Assembly (NCBI GenBank): GCA_024648695.1
Contig: JACAVV010000007.1
Coordinates: 166,294 to 230,293 of the forward strand
Source: Nitrospina sp.
Lineage (GTDB): Bacteria > Nitrospinota > Nitrospinia > Nitrospinales > JACRGP01
Direction: 5' to 3'
DNA: 64,000 bases
Below the pieces are notes generated by a model that saw only the letters and a list, made by a program, of their open reading frames with translations, did no database searches and was not told the origin of the DNA. The number at the start of each line of letters is the position of its first letter. Position 1 is the first letter of the stretch. Made by a program: the position numbers and the translations under genes. Of the stretch, positions 27,147 to 35,796 are shown piece after piece.

Positions 27147-29393
27147 ATGGAATCCATCCACATCCTTTTGGTCGACGACGATCCCTTGATCCGGGATATG
27201 ATCTCCCAAATCCTTCTCGCCCAAAACTTTCTGGTAGAAACCGCTGAAAATGGCCAACAAGGTTTCGAAAAATTCAAGGTCAACCCCCAAATCAGCCTGG
27301 TAGTGACCGACCTCAATATGCCCCTGATGAACGGGCTGGAATTAATCAAAAAAATCCGTGAAACCACAAACTCTGAAGTGCCTGTGGTCGTCCTCTCCGG
27401 CAACAATGAAGTGTCCGTAGCTATTGATGCGATAAACCGTGGAGCCAACGAATACCTCCTGAAAGATGAAAACATGGAAAACGCGCTGGGAATCACGGTA
27501 GAAAGAGCCCTGGAAAGAAAGCGCATCGTCGATCAAAACAGAAAATTGATCATGGAGAATACGATCAAGAACATGGAGTTGAAGGATATAGTCGACACCA
27601 TGACCCAGATTGGCATGGCCATTACCGCCGAACGTGATTTTCCCAATTTGATGGATGTCATTATCTCCAACAGTCGCACCCTGACCCATGCGGATGCAGG
27701 CACCTTGTATCTGGTGGAAGGCGATCATCTTGTTTTCAAAATTGTGCAAAATGAAACCTTGAACATTCATATGGGTGGCAAGGCCGGAGAAGAGGTCCAT
27801 TTTCCTAAAGTCAAAATCGCCGAATCTAATGTTTCCGGTTTCGTGGTCATCAACAAGACTACGGTCAACATTCCGGACGTTTACGAATCGGAGCTGTTCG
27901 ATTTTACCGGTCCCAAAAAGTTCGACGAAACTTCGGGGTACCGGTCGAAATCCATGTTGGTGGTGCCTATGATCAATCGCGAGATGGAAGTGGTGGGCGT
28001 GCTTCAATTATTGAATGCCAAGGACCCCAACACCGACGAGGTGGTTCCCTTTTCCTATTCGAATGAGAACCTGATCAAATCCCTTGCCTCGCAGGCGGCC
28101 ATTGCCGTATCCAATTTGAAATTCAAGGAGCAAACGGAACAACTCCTTGACGAAGTGGTCAACATCAAAAACTATAACGAAAGCATTCTGGAAAGTATGA
28201 CCAATGGAGTCATCACTCTGGATTCCAAAAACCATATTGCCAAATGCAATTACGCCGCTTCCCGCATATTTAAAACACGGACCGATAAAATCATCAATCA
28301 AAATGCGGAGGATTTTTTTGAAGGCAAAAATTCCTGGATCCTGATGTATGTGAAAAGTGTTCTTGAAACTCATAACCAGGCTTTGGCCATGGATACGGAA
28401 CTGGTGGTGGGCAACAATGACGTCGTTCCTGTGAATCTTGCGGTGGTGCCCCTGAATAATTCCAAAAGGGAATTGATTGGCACCATGCTGATGCTGGAGG
28501 ACATCACGGCAGAAAAAAGGGTGCGAGGTACCCTGGCGCGTTACATGACCAAAGAGGTGGCCGAAAAACTGCTGGAAAGCGGCGAAGCCATCCTGGGCGG
28601 GCAGATTCAGGAAGCTTCCGTATTATTCTCCGATATTCGCGGTTTTACCAGCATCTCCGAACGCTTGGGTGCGAATGAAACGGTGGTGATGCTCAATGAA
28701 TACTTCACCCTCATGGTTGAGATCATTTTTGAATACAGCGGTATTCTGGACAAATACATTGGCGATGCCATACTGGCCGTTTTCGGCGCCCCGTTCAGTG
28801 GTCCCAAGGATACGGACAACGCGGTCAAGGCCTCTATTGGGATGATGCAAGCGCTTAAGGAGTTCAATGCCCGACGGATTCAGGATAAACTTGATCCTAT
28901 CGATATCGGTATCGGTATCAACACCGATGAAGTGCTCGCGGGAAACATTGGGTCCATCAAAAGAATGGATTACACATGTATTGGCGATGGGGTGAACCTG
29001 GCTTCGCGGTTGGAAGGGGTGAACAAGTATTTCAACACTAACATTTTGATCAGCGAAAATACGTATCGAAAACTGAAAGGTGAGTATCGGTGCCGGGAAA
29101 TCGATTCCATACGGGTAAAAGGAAAAAACAAACCGGTCGGCATTTACGAAGTTCTCGACTATCATGACGAGACCAGTTACCCTAACCTTAAAGAATGTCT
29201 GGACCTGTTTAAAGAAGGGGTGAATTTCTACCGGCAGAGAAAATGGATGGATGGAAAAGGCAGATTTGAGCAAGTCCTGGTCATAAATGGCAACGACAAG
29301 GCTTCAAAAATGTATTCCCTAAGGTGCCAGTTTCTTCAGGATAATCCCCCGGAAGAAAATTGGGATGGAGTGTGGACCATGGAAAGCAAATGA
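27147..29393 (+). CDS. Response-regulator class III adenylate/guanylate cyclase with GAF and PAS domains
   Basis: A 748-residue cytoplasmic protein. Receiver at about 1-125 (LLVDDDPLIRD, phospho-acceptor Asp near 55 in VVTDLNMPLMNG), a helical linker, GAF (about 165-330), PAS (about 345-455) and a class III cyclase domain (about 490-690) with metal-binding Asp in FSDIRGFT and YIGDAILAVFG and the transition-state Asn-Arg pair in GVNLASRLE. Lys in LDKYIGD and the YTCIGD segment favour ATP as substrate, but GTP is not excluded. It follows cheA by 131 bases on the same strand, so it is the best candidate for the output of the chemosensory operon, making cAMP. Confidence 0.9.
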   Translation: MESIHILLVDDDPLIRDMISQILLAQNFLVETAENGQQGFEKFKVNPQISLVVTDLNMPLMNGLELIKKIRETTNSEVPVVVLSGNNEVSVAIDAINRGANEYLLKDENMENALGITVERALERKRIVDQNRKLIMENTIKNMELKDIVDTMTQIGMAITAERDFPNLMDVIISNSRTLTHADAGTLYLVEGDHLVFKIVQNETLNIHMGGKAGEEVHFPKVKIAESNVSGFVVINKTTVNIPDVYESELFDFTGPKKFDETSGYRSKSMLVVPMINREMEVVGVLQLLNAKDPNTDEVVPFSYSNENLIKSLASQAAIAVSNLKFKEQTEQLLDEVVNIKNYNESILESMTNGVITLDSKNHIAKCNYAASRIFKTRTDKIINQNAEDFFEGKNSWILMYVKSVLETHNQALAMDTELVVGNNDVVPVNLAVVPLNNSKRELIGTMLMLEDITAEKRVRGTLARYMTKEVAEKLLESGEAILGGQIQEASVLFSDIRGFTSISERLGANETVVMLNEYFTLMVEIIFEYSGILDKYIGDAILAVFGAPFSGPKDTDNAVKASIGMMQALKEFNARRIQDKLDPIDIGIGINTDEVLAGNIGSIKRMDYTCIGDGVNLASRLEGVNKYFNTNILISENTYRKLKGEYRCREIDSIRVKGKNKPVGIYEVLDYHDETSYPNLKECLDLFKEGVNFYRQRKWMDGKGRFEQVLVINGNDKASKMYSLRCQFLQDNPPEENWDGVWTMESK

Positions 29394-29445
29394 TTTCCAG
29401 GCCTCCACACTCAAAACCCCCAATTATTTAACACGTAGATTTTCA

Positions 29446-29655
29446 TCAAGATAACTCCGGCCTACCTACATCTGGAAACTCCAGGTCCAACTTCTCCTTA
29501 ACCCAGCTTGGAATTTTGGTTGATAAAACGCTTCCAAAACTTTTTTCATTTTCATTTTGATAAAATTTTTCCCAAAACTGTTTGGTCAAATAATCACTTG
29601 GAATCTTCTTTTTCAGGTTTCCAGACGGATCGAATACACGGACTTCATAAAACAT
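29446..29655 (-). CDS. Small hypothetical protein, 69 residues
   Basis: A short frame with an unusually good ribosome site (AAAGGAGGCTCGTT before ATG), which is the main reason to accept it. The product begins MFYEVRVFDPSGNLKKKIP and looks soluble. No known family was recognised. It converges with the cyclase gene. Confidence 0.6.
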   Translation of the reverse strand: MFYEVRVFDPSGNLKKKIPSDYLTKQFWEKFYQNENEKSFGSVLSTKIPSWVKEKLDLEFPDVGRPELS

Positions 29656-30070
29656 AACGAGCCTCCTTTACCTTTTAAGGAGTTGATATTGACTGGTTTA
29701 CAATTACGGGTGCATTTTGTGTGCCATTTTGACCAGTCGCTCGAAAGTCTTTATAACCCTATGGTTTTAAAAGGGGAATTGGGAAGGCGAGGAGCTTGCT
29801 GGAAATTTATTTTTCAAGAGATTTGGGATTTTCAAAAATGGAAAGTCCAAATTTAGGACTTTCAGACCTGAATTGAGACAAAATTTAATTGAAATTGATA
29901 ATGAATTTAAAAATTGCCCGTGGGATCCGGTCAATTTAGATAACCGGGTTAAATGAGGCCGAAGGCCCACAATTTAGAGTCATCAAAAAGTTCTTTGACC
30001 AATTTAAACGACCTTAATGATTTCCCCCTAATATTCCCATTGATCACATTGATAAGCCGGGTTATGTTGG
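29656..30070. other. Intergenic stretch with a short hairpin
   Basis: AT-rich DNA before the left island repeat. It holds a perfect inverted repeat, GAAAGTCC (29841-29848) and GGACTTTC (29856-29863), with a 7-base loop and no following T-run. No gene with a ribosome site was found. Confidence 0.35.
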
Positions 30071-30427
30071 CAGGATTGAGCTGACATCCCACTTTTATCC
30101 ATCAAAAAATTTCTTAAGTTTGAAGGGTATTTGGGAAATATAAGACCTGTATTTTCAGTAAGCAAAACGCTTTGCCGCGCATTATGAAGCGGCCTGCGGC
30201 GGCGCGGGCGCGATCGCCGATTTCGAAATACAGGTAGGCTCTGCCGTGGCCTTTGATGGCACTTCCGGTGTCCTGATCGACGACGAAGCGGGAAAAGGGT
30301 TTCCAGCCTGCGATTTTGTTGTCATCGTCCAATACCGGTTTTTTGCCGGAGATGAAGGCCAATCCGCCTGCGGGAAACCACCGTTTGTCCGAAGCTATGG
30401 ACCGGTGGGCTACCAGTTCGCCGCGTC
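30071..30427 (-). pseudogene. Displaced 3' fragment of mltA (left direct repeat)
   Basis: These bases match 35944-36300, the 3' end and downstream flank of intact mltA, almost base for base over the coding part. The coding frame (to about 30114 on the minus strand) ends in the 3D domain of MltA but has changes such as Tyr for the Asp of GHGRADLYFG and an altered C-terminus. It lacks everything upstream of the FISGKKP region, so it cannot be functional. Homology stops sharply at GCCGCGTC (30427), marking the left boundary of the island. Confidence 0.9.
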
Positions 30428-30618
30428 GACATACTCCTTTTCAAAAGGGTGGGAAAGAAATCTTCTGCTTTCCTTGAGAAAAATTTTTTCAATTAAAAAT
30501 CAAACTTGACTGGAAATATAGTCATTTAAAGATTTGATAATCCTCTAGGGGGCTCCTCTAACAAGTTGTACCTTGTGTTTGACATAACGCAATGAACAAC
30601 CCGAAAGAGGAGGCCTTG

Positions 30619-30930
30619 ATGAAATTATACGGCGGAATAGATCTTCATTCCAATAATAGTGTGATCGTTGTTTTGAATAAGCAGGATCAAGTGGTTTACG
30701 AGAAGAAACATAAAAATAATATTCTCGAAATAGTATCCTGCCTTTTACCCTTTCGTTCTGATCTACAAGGTCTGGTCGTTGAGTCGACCTACAACTGGTA
30801 CTGGCTGGTGGACGGCTTGATGGACTCAGGATTTAAGGTTCACTTGGCGAACCCGGAAAAGGATGCACATTTTATTTTACCCTTCCCCAGGATTCAAAAA
30901 ACTAACAACCATGGGGCGGGCAGGAATTGA
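30619..30930 (+). pseudogene. IS110-family transposase, N-terminal remnant
   Basis: From the ATG at 30619 (GAGGAGG upstream) the first ~80 residues read MKLYGGIDLHSNNSVIVVL ... VVESTYNWYWLVDGLM ... HLANP, the RuvC-like DEDD N-terminal domain of IS110 transposases. After HLANP the similarity stops and about 25 unrelated residues lead to a stop; the rest of the catalytic domain and the transposase_20 domain with its serine are missing. The element is truncated and inactive. Confidence 0.85.
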
Positions 30931-30981
30931 TAATAACGCAAACTAAATAAGTACGTTCCCAACCATTAAGGAGTGAGTAAC

Positions 30982-31659
30982 ATGATAACTATTCTTTGTA
31001 TCGATGTCAGCGCACGGAAAGAACGTTCCCTGACTCGCGAGCTCTCCAGGCGCTTTATAGATGAATGGTTGAAACAGCGCCCTTCCGATGAGATCGTTCA
31101 GCGTGATATAGGCCTTAACCCGCCCCCTGCGGTCAGTGAAGAATGGATCGCCGCGGCCTTTACACCTGAAGAAGAAAGAACCAAAGCCCAGCAGGCCACG
31201 CTGCAACTTTCTGACACTCTCATCGACGAAGTTGAAGCTGCAGATATCATCTTGCTTGGGGTACCCATGTATAACTACGGGATGCCGGCCGCGCTGAAAG
31301 CGTGGATTGACCAAGTTGTCCGTGTCAACAAAACATTTACATTTGATTTAGCGCGCGGCGATGAGCCGCTTGAACCTATTTTGACCGGGAAACACCTGGT
31401 TGTTCTCTCCTCCCGTGGTGAGTTCGGTTTTGAGCCGGGGGGTGTGCGGGAACATAGTAATCATCTTGATCCTCATATTCGGACCTGTTCGAAATATCTG
31501 GGCATCGTCGAAGATCATCTTATTGCAATCGAATACCAAGAGTTCAGAGACGAGCGCCATGCGCAATCCGTCAAAAACGCTCACAGAGCCGTTCCCAAAC
31601 TGGTTGATCATCTCATTGAACAAAATGGGGCGAGGTGGGATCACCGAGTCCACAGATAA
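30982..31659 (+). CDS. azoR: FMN-dependent NADH-azoreductase
   Basis: The ATG at 30982, eight bases after AAGGAG, gives 225 residues. The flavodoxin-like fold is visible: ILCIDVSARKERSLTRELS (phosphate-binding loop), then ILLGVPMYNYGMPAALKAWIDQV (the conserved PMYN.G.P..LK.W.D segment, split here) and VVLSSRGEFG. AzoR reduces azo compounds and quinones by two electrons with NAD(P)H. The gene is followed within 20 bases by a questin-oxidase-like pseudogene behind a strong ribosome site, so the two were probably one operon. Within the island. Confidence 0.9.
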   Translation: MITILCIDVSARKERSLTRELSRRFIDEWLKQRPSDEIVQRDIGLNPPPAVSEEWIAAAFTPEEERTKAQQATLQLSDTLIDEVEAADIILLGVPMYNYGMPAALKAWIDQVVRVNKTFTFDLARGDEPLEPILTGKHLVVLSSRGEFGFEPGGVREHSNHLDPHIRTCSKYLGIVEDHLIAIEYQEFRDERHAQSVKNAHRAVPKLVDHLIEQNGARWDHRVHR

Positions 31660-31678
31660 AAAGGAGGTATTGAACGTC

Positions 31679-32389
31679 ATGGAGACACTGCTCAACGATC
31701 AGTCTTACCACATCGAATTCAACGGCTTCTAAACCAACCACGTAAAGCATGCGGTTATCGCCCTCAATCGTCTTGGGGCATCGCTTCAAAGGATCCAGGA
31801 ATATTACGACAACTACATAAAGTGCACAACGTATGGCTATGGTTTGGAACCTGTGAGACCCTAAGAGCACACCATCACCCAAGACAACTGGCAGGAGTAT
31901 TTTGGGAAGCATTGCAGTTTCACGTCCTACTGCCATTTTTTTGATCAGAAAGAAAAGGAACTGGGGTTGAATCGCATGCCGGAAGAATATGTGCCCACAC
32001 TCCTGCCAAGCTGTGTTGGTTCACTCATGCACGGAACCATACACCTAGGTTGGGCACTGGATTCTGAAAATCGGTGGATGATCATCGAAGGCCTGGCTTA
32101 TATGGCGTTTTCGTATATCTCGTGCCATCCAGAAAGAATGGTTCCCGCTACCCCTGGCTTGGCTAAAGACACGTCAGTGCTAGATTCCTTCCTCCGCATT
32201 GCGGACGCATGGGAAGACGATCGTAAACTGCTCAAAGGTTGGCTCGATGCAACGCTCACCGACCAAAAGTATAGCGCATCATCCAGTTTTCATCCCGAGC
32301 TCGCCGTCACAGGAACGCAGTTCAACGTCGCCAAAGTGCTGGCCGAAGGTCATCCACTTATATATGAAACACCTGTAACCCTCCCCTAA
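31679..32389 (+). pseudogene. Questin oxidase-like (DUF4243) gene with two in-frame stops
   Basis: Behind AAAAAGGAGGT the frame from ATG 31679 reads METLLNDQSYHIEFNGF, stop, TNHVKHAVIALNRLGA, YGYGLEPVRP, stop, EHTITQDNWQEYFGKH, then LPSCVGSLMHGTIHLGWALDS and SYISCHPER without interruption. The same frame before and after each TAA (31730 and 31862) codes for questin-oxidase-family sequence, so these are nonsense mutations rather than frameshifts. The 3' part is cut by the IS3-family element starting at 32374. The family oxidises aromatic polyketide-type compounds in fungi; the role in bacteria is unclear. Not expected to give a functional protein. Confidence 0.85.
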
Positions 32390-32452
32390 AATAGTACCGC
32401 TTACAATTAGAGTTCTCCTGGATAATAATGAGTTGAACAAAGGAGAGCGCCG

Positions 32453-32719
32453 ATGAAAAAGAGTCGTTACACAGAGAGTCAGATCATCAAGGTATTGAAT
32501 GAAGTTGAGGGGGGTCGTTCGGTCAAGGATGTTTGCCGGGAGTAGGGGATATCGGATGCGACGTACTACAACTGGAAATCAAAATACGGCGGCATGACGG
32601 CTTCGGATATCAAAAAGCTGAAAGAGCTTGAAGATGAAAACCGACGATTGAAGCGGATGTATGTGGACTTGAGTTTACAGCACGAGGCGTTGAAAGATAT
32701 TGTCGAAAAAAAGCTCTGA
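32453..32719 (+). pseudogene. IS3 orfA (helix-turn-helix subunit) with an amber stop
   Basis: ATG behind AGGAG, reading MKKSRYTESQIIKVLNEVEG, then RSVKDVCRE, a TAG at 32543, then GISDATYYNWKSKYGGM and a leucine-zipper-like coiled coil. This is the transposase_8 HTH domain. The stop replaces the residue normally between CRE and GIS, so full-length OrfA and the OrfAB fusion cannot be made without suppression. Confidence 0.85.
32707..32713 (+). promoter_or_regulatory. Programmed -1 frameshift heptamer A AAA AAG
   Basis: In the orfA frame the bases are A AAA AAG followed by CTC TGA, a classical slippery heptamer just before the orfA stop. A -1 shift here enters the orfB frame, giving the OrfAB transposase that IS3 elements need. 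Confidence 0.75.
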
Positions 32720-33564
32720 GGCCAGCCGAGAAACGCGAGCTGGTCGATCATGCAAGACAAGAACACGGGCTGAGCATCCGCAAGGCCTGCAACGCCGTCA
32801 GGCTGAGTCGTTCGGTGTATCACTACCATCAAGATATCAACAAAGATGATGTGGTGATATCAGAGATGCAAGATGTGGTGGAGCGTTACCCAGCGTATGG
32901 TTTCAGCAAAGTGTTCACGAAATTGAGGCGGGCAGGGCATCCCTGGAACCATAAACGCGTGTATCGCGTTTACTGCGCATTGAAACTGAACCTGCGGCGC
33001 AAAGGGAAGAAACGGTTGCCGAGTCGTTATCCCGAGCCGCTGGTCGTTGCTGGTGATATGAATCAATGCTGGTCGATCGATTTTATGAGCGACAGTCTGT
33101 TTTGTGGCAGGCGATTCAGAACGTTTAATGTGGTGGATGACTACAACCGAGAAGCGTTGGCAATAGAAATAGATCTGAGTTTACCTTCGGCGCGAGTCGT
33201 CCGGGTACTGGAGCGCATTGTGGACTGGCGCGGCTACCCGGCAAAGATTCGGATGGATAATGGGCCGGAGTTTATCTCAGTAACGTTGGCCGATTGGGCA
33301 GATGAGCATGCCGTGCAACTTGAGTTTATCAAGCCCGGCAAGCCCACGCAGAACTCCTATGTTGATCGGTTTAACAGGACTTATCGAACAGAAATACTGA
33401 ACATGTACGCCTTCAGGCGGTTGTCAGAGGTTAGAGAAATAACGAATAGATGGATCAGAGAATACAACGAAGAAAGGCCTCATGACTCACTCGGCGATCT
33501 CACGCCCAGAGAGTACTTGACGGCTAATTCAAATCAGGAAAACTCTAAAAGTCACTGGACCTAA
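32707..33564 (+). CDS. IS3 orfB transposase (DDE integrase core), expressed by frameshift
   Basis: Open in the -1 frame from the slippery site to TAA at 33564. It has the HTH_21 region (RQEHGLSIRKACNAVRLSRS) and an rve integrase core with Asp in CWSIDFM and Asp in RMDNGPEF. The third catalytic residue, normally Glu in (Y/F)(I/V)ESFN, is Asp here (YVDRFN). Without intact OrfA the element is probably immobile on its own, though a stand-alone start downstream might still make OrfB. Confidence 0.8.
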   Translation, partial: KKALRPAEKRELVDHARQEHGLSIRKACNAVRLSRSVYHYHQDINKDDVVISEMQDVVERYPAYGFSKVFTKLRRAGHPWNHKRVYRVYCALKLNLRRKGKKRLPSRYPEPLVVAGDMNQCWSIDFMSDSLFCGRRFRTFNVVDDYNREALAIEIDLSLPSARVVRVLERIVDWRGYPAKIRMDNGPEFISVTLADWADEHAVQLEFIKPGKPTQNSYVDRFNRTYRTEILNMYAFRRLSEVREITNRWIREYNEERPHDSLGDLTPREYLTANSNQENSKSHWT

Positions 33565-33675
33565 TTTGGGGGGATTTACAGTTGGAAAGAGTGGGTATGG
33601 AATAAGCGGGGTACAAAACAAACATTTTCCTTTAATTTGTGATTATAATTATATTTTGACAACTTCTTGGTGAAA

Positions 33676-34551
33676 ATGATGATACCCACTAGATTGCTTG
33701 GCAAAACAGGTCAACGTATTTCTATCCTGGGGTTTGGCACTGCTCCAGCGGGAAATAGACTGGGTTTGCGACAGGCTATTAAACTATACGAGGAAGCCTT
33801 AAATAAGGGAGTAACATATTTTGATACTGCCCCTGATTTTACCGGTTATGGAAATGCTCAAAAGCAATTGGGCTATTTACTAAAGGAGCGTCGGAAAGAA
33901 ATTTTTCTAGTCACCAAATGTTTTGAACCAAATGGTGATAAAGCTTTAAGGCTCCTTGAAAAAAACCTCAAGGAATTGCAAACCGATTATGCAGATTTGG
34001 TATTCGTTCACAATTTGGGGAACGACAAAATGGACCCTCAGATGGTATTCAGCCGACGTGGTTGTTACGCTGCTCTGATGAAGGCCAAGGCGAATGGCCT
34101 AACGAGATTCTTTGGATTATCTGGACACAACCGACCGAACCGATTTGTCAAAGGAATAAAAAACTTTAATGTGGACGTTCTGCTCAATGTCGTTAATTTT
34201 GTGGACCAACACACTTATAATTTCGAGAATGATGTCTGGCCATTGGCGAATAAATCCCGCATTGGCTTAATTGCCATGAAAGTTTATGGAGGTCAGCAAA
34301 AGAATCAGAAAGGTAAACTTAGTAATAGTCATATGCCTAAACAAAATCTTAATATTTCCCTTAGGTATGCCCTGAGCCAACCTGGCGTATCTTCAGCGGT
34401 AATCGGCATGGCTACATCAGCGGAATTAAATCAGAATATTCAATGGGTAAGAGACTTCAAACCTTTGACGTCTAGGGAGGTTACTCAGTTAAAAAACATG
34501 GGCAAGAATTTAGCAAGCGAATGGGGAGCACATTTTGGCTCAATTACTTGA
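33676..34551 (+). CDS. Aldo/keto reductase family protein
   Basis: A 291-residue TIM-barrel protein from the ATG at 33676. Family features are the N-terminal LLGKTGQRISILGFGTAPAG, the catalytic Asp in YFDTAPDFTGYG (with Tyr replaced or shifted relative to D-x-x-x-x-Y), the active-site Lys in IFLVTKCFE and His in LVFVHNLG, and a C-terminal SAVIGMATSAELNQNI motif for NADP(H). The physiological substrate is unknown. Ribosome site is weak. It carries more AT than its chromosomal neighbours and lies inside the island. Confidence 0.85.
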   Translation: MMIPTRLLGKTGQRISILGFGTAPAGNRLGLRQAIKLYEEALNKGVTYFDTAPDFTGYGNAQKQLGYLLKERRKEIFLVTKCFEPNGDKALRLLEKNLKELQTDYADLVFVHNLGNDKMDPQMVFSRRGCYAALMKAKANGLTRFFGLSGHNRPNRFVKGIKNFNVDVLLNVVNFVDQHTYNFENDVWPLANKSRIGLIAMKVYGGQQKNQKGKLSNSHMPKQNLNISLRYALSQPGVSSAVIGMATSAELNQNIQWVRDFKPLTSREVTQLKNMGKNLASEWGAHFGSIT

Positions 34552-34560
34552 CTTGGGTCC

Positions 34561-34580
34561 CCACCATTTGGTGGTTTTGT
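34561..34580 (+). terminator. Possible terminator after the aldo/keto reductase gene
   Basis: CCACCATTTGGTGG is a perfect 6-bp stem with a 2-base loop followed by TTTTG, ten bases after the stop codon. The T-run is short, so termination may be weak. Confidence 0.35.
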
Positions 34581-34649
34581 GGAGAAAAACTTGGGGAAGG
34601 GTTACACAACGGAACGGAAAACCGGGTTAAGGAATTCGGTCATTGGGCC

Positions 34650-34937
34650 TTAAAGCCATTCATCCCGGTCTTGACGACCCAGGATGGCCATGATCTCAAC
34701 AGTATCGTCAACAATGCGATAATAAATTGTATCCACACCGCAAACGCTTTTTCTGTAGCCCTCATGAATATAATCTACTGCTGGAAACATTTTTGGTGGA
34801 TCGGCGATCATTTCAAAGCGGTCAAAAAACGCCTGGTAATATTTGTCGGCTTGCCTTTCGACATGCTCTTGGAAACCTCGCCGCCAAATTCTATCTAAAT
34901 CAACTGCCGCTTCATCCGTTATTCTATAAGATCCCAT
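34650..34937 (-). CDS. parE: ParE/RelE-superfamily toxin
   Basis: A 95-residue protein: YRITDEAAVDLDRIWRRGFQ at the N-terminus, then a helix with FFDRFEMIADPP, and the C-terminal strand pattern SVCGVDTIYYRIVDDTVEIMAILGRQD. This is the ParE fold; family members inhibit DNA gyrase. Its start overlaps the stop of the antitoxin gene by 14 bases, the normal arrangement for a translationally coupled toxin. Confidence 0.9.
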   Translation of the reverse strand: MGSYRITDEAAVDLDRIWRRGFQEHVERQADKYYQAFFDRFEMIADPPKMFPAVDYIHEGYRKSVCGVDTIYYRIVDDTVEIMAILGRQDRDEWL

Positions 34938-35193
34938 CTTGCCGCGCTCTTTCCTTGATGTCGGCTAAAATCTCGTCACGTTTTTTTTTTGTGAAACCGC
35001 TTTTTTCCGCCTTAATCAATTTTGCGCGGATGGCTTCAATTTCTTCAGGGGTTTCAGTACGCTTTTCTTTATCCTTGCGGATTAAATCTCGCACATACTC
35101 GCTGTTGCTCACATATTCGCCGCTGGCAATTACTTTGCTTATCCAATCACGGTCGAGTTCGGTGAGGCTGAGTGTTGTTTTTATAATTCCCAT
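34924..35193 (-). CDS. parD: ParD-type antitoxin
   Basis: From the second ATG (35193), eight bases after AGGAG, the product is 89 residues; the first ATG (35199) is only two bases from that site. Residues 1-45 are a ribbon-helix-helix DNA-binding domain (KTTLSLTELDRDWISKVIASG, SEYVRDLIR; split for length) and the charged tail binds the toxin. Such proteins repress their own promoter, which should lie in the 275 bases upstream. Confidence 0.9.
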   Translation of the reverse strand: MGIIKTTLSLTELDRDWISKVIASGEYVSNSEYVRDLIRKDKEKRTETPEEIEAIRAKLIKAEKSGFTKKKRDEILADIKERARQDGIL

Positions 35194-35468
35194 GGCCATA
35201 TCTCCTAAACATCAAAACATACTACAATATTACCTCTAAAGGATGGCTTTTGGCAAGTTTTAGTCTTTTCTTCTTACAGCCCGTTTCATGTAAAAATACA
35301 CTGCAAGGTGCCTCTTTCCAGATATGGGTTCCAAAGGAACGCGGAGCCGCGCACGCGGGGCGTGATGGTAGCGGCGTAGAATGTGGCCTGTCGGGGAAAC
35401 ACGTACCTTCTTTTCTTTTATAAAAATTTCCACTACTGTCTCCTCTTTGAAAAACAGGAGATAGTTCC

Positions 35469-35796
35469 ATGTCCGAAGCGGAGCGTATTGCAAAATTGAA
35501 TGATGAATTCCGGCGAACCGGTCAGGGAGAGTTTGTGGTATCTACCCAAGGCGTTGCCGCTTTACCCGAGGAAGATCAAACCGAAATTTTTCAAAAGGTA
35601 CGCTTGTTTGATATCTTTAACGAAGACAACGACCCCTATGGAGTACGTGATTGCTGATCATTTGATCACAACGGTAATAACGTCCTTTGGAAAATTGATT
35701 ACTACGATAAGAATGTGAAATATGGCAACTGAAGACCCTGCCGATCCCGAGCTAACCAAACGCGTTTTGACCATTATGCTCGCCCACGAGTATTGA
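35469..35796 (+). pseudogene. DUF3768-family gene, broken by a stop and a frameshift
   Basis: The frame begins MSEAERIAKLNDEFRRTG and reads through AALPEEDQTEIFQKVRLFDIF and NEDNDPYGVRD before a TGA at 35655. The same frame then continues with SFDHNGNNVLWKIDYYDKN, and after a one-base shift near 35730 another frame gives EDPADPELTKRVLTIMLAHEY. Together these follow the DUF3768 pattern from end to end, so the gene was intact once. Function of the family is unknown; it is common on mobile DNA. Confidence 0.75.

Larger units (their letters stand above)
32374..33580 (+). mobile_element. IS3-family insertion sequence
   Basis: The ends are imperfect inverted repeats: TGTAACCCTCCCCTAAAAT at the left and the complement TGTAAATCCCCCCAAATTA at the right. 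Between them are orfA and orfB in overlapping frames with a -1 slippery site. Length about 1.2 kb is normal. No target-site duplication is visible (flanks ACC and GTT), so one flank has been rearranged or the target was lost. It interrupts the questin-oxidase-like gene. Confidence 0.85.

Noticed and set aside
32371..33583. Target-site duplication around the IS3 element
   Set aside because: The flanks read ACC and GTT and do not match, so no duplication is claimed.
35655..35657. Selenocysteine or readthrough at the TGA in the DUF3768 gene
   Set aside because: A second defect (frameshift near 35730) follows, so decay is the simpler explanation.
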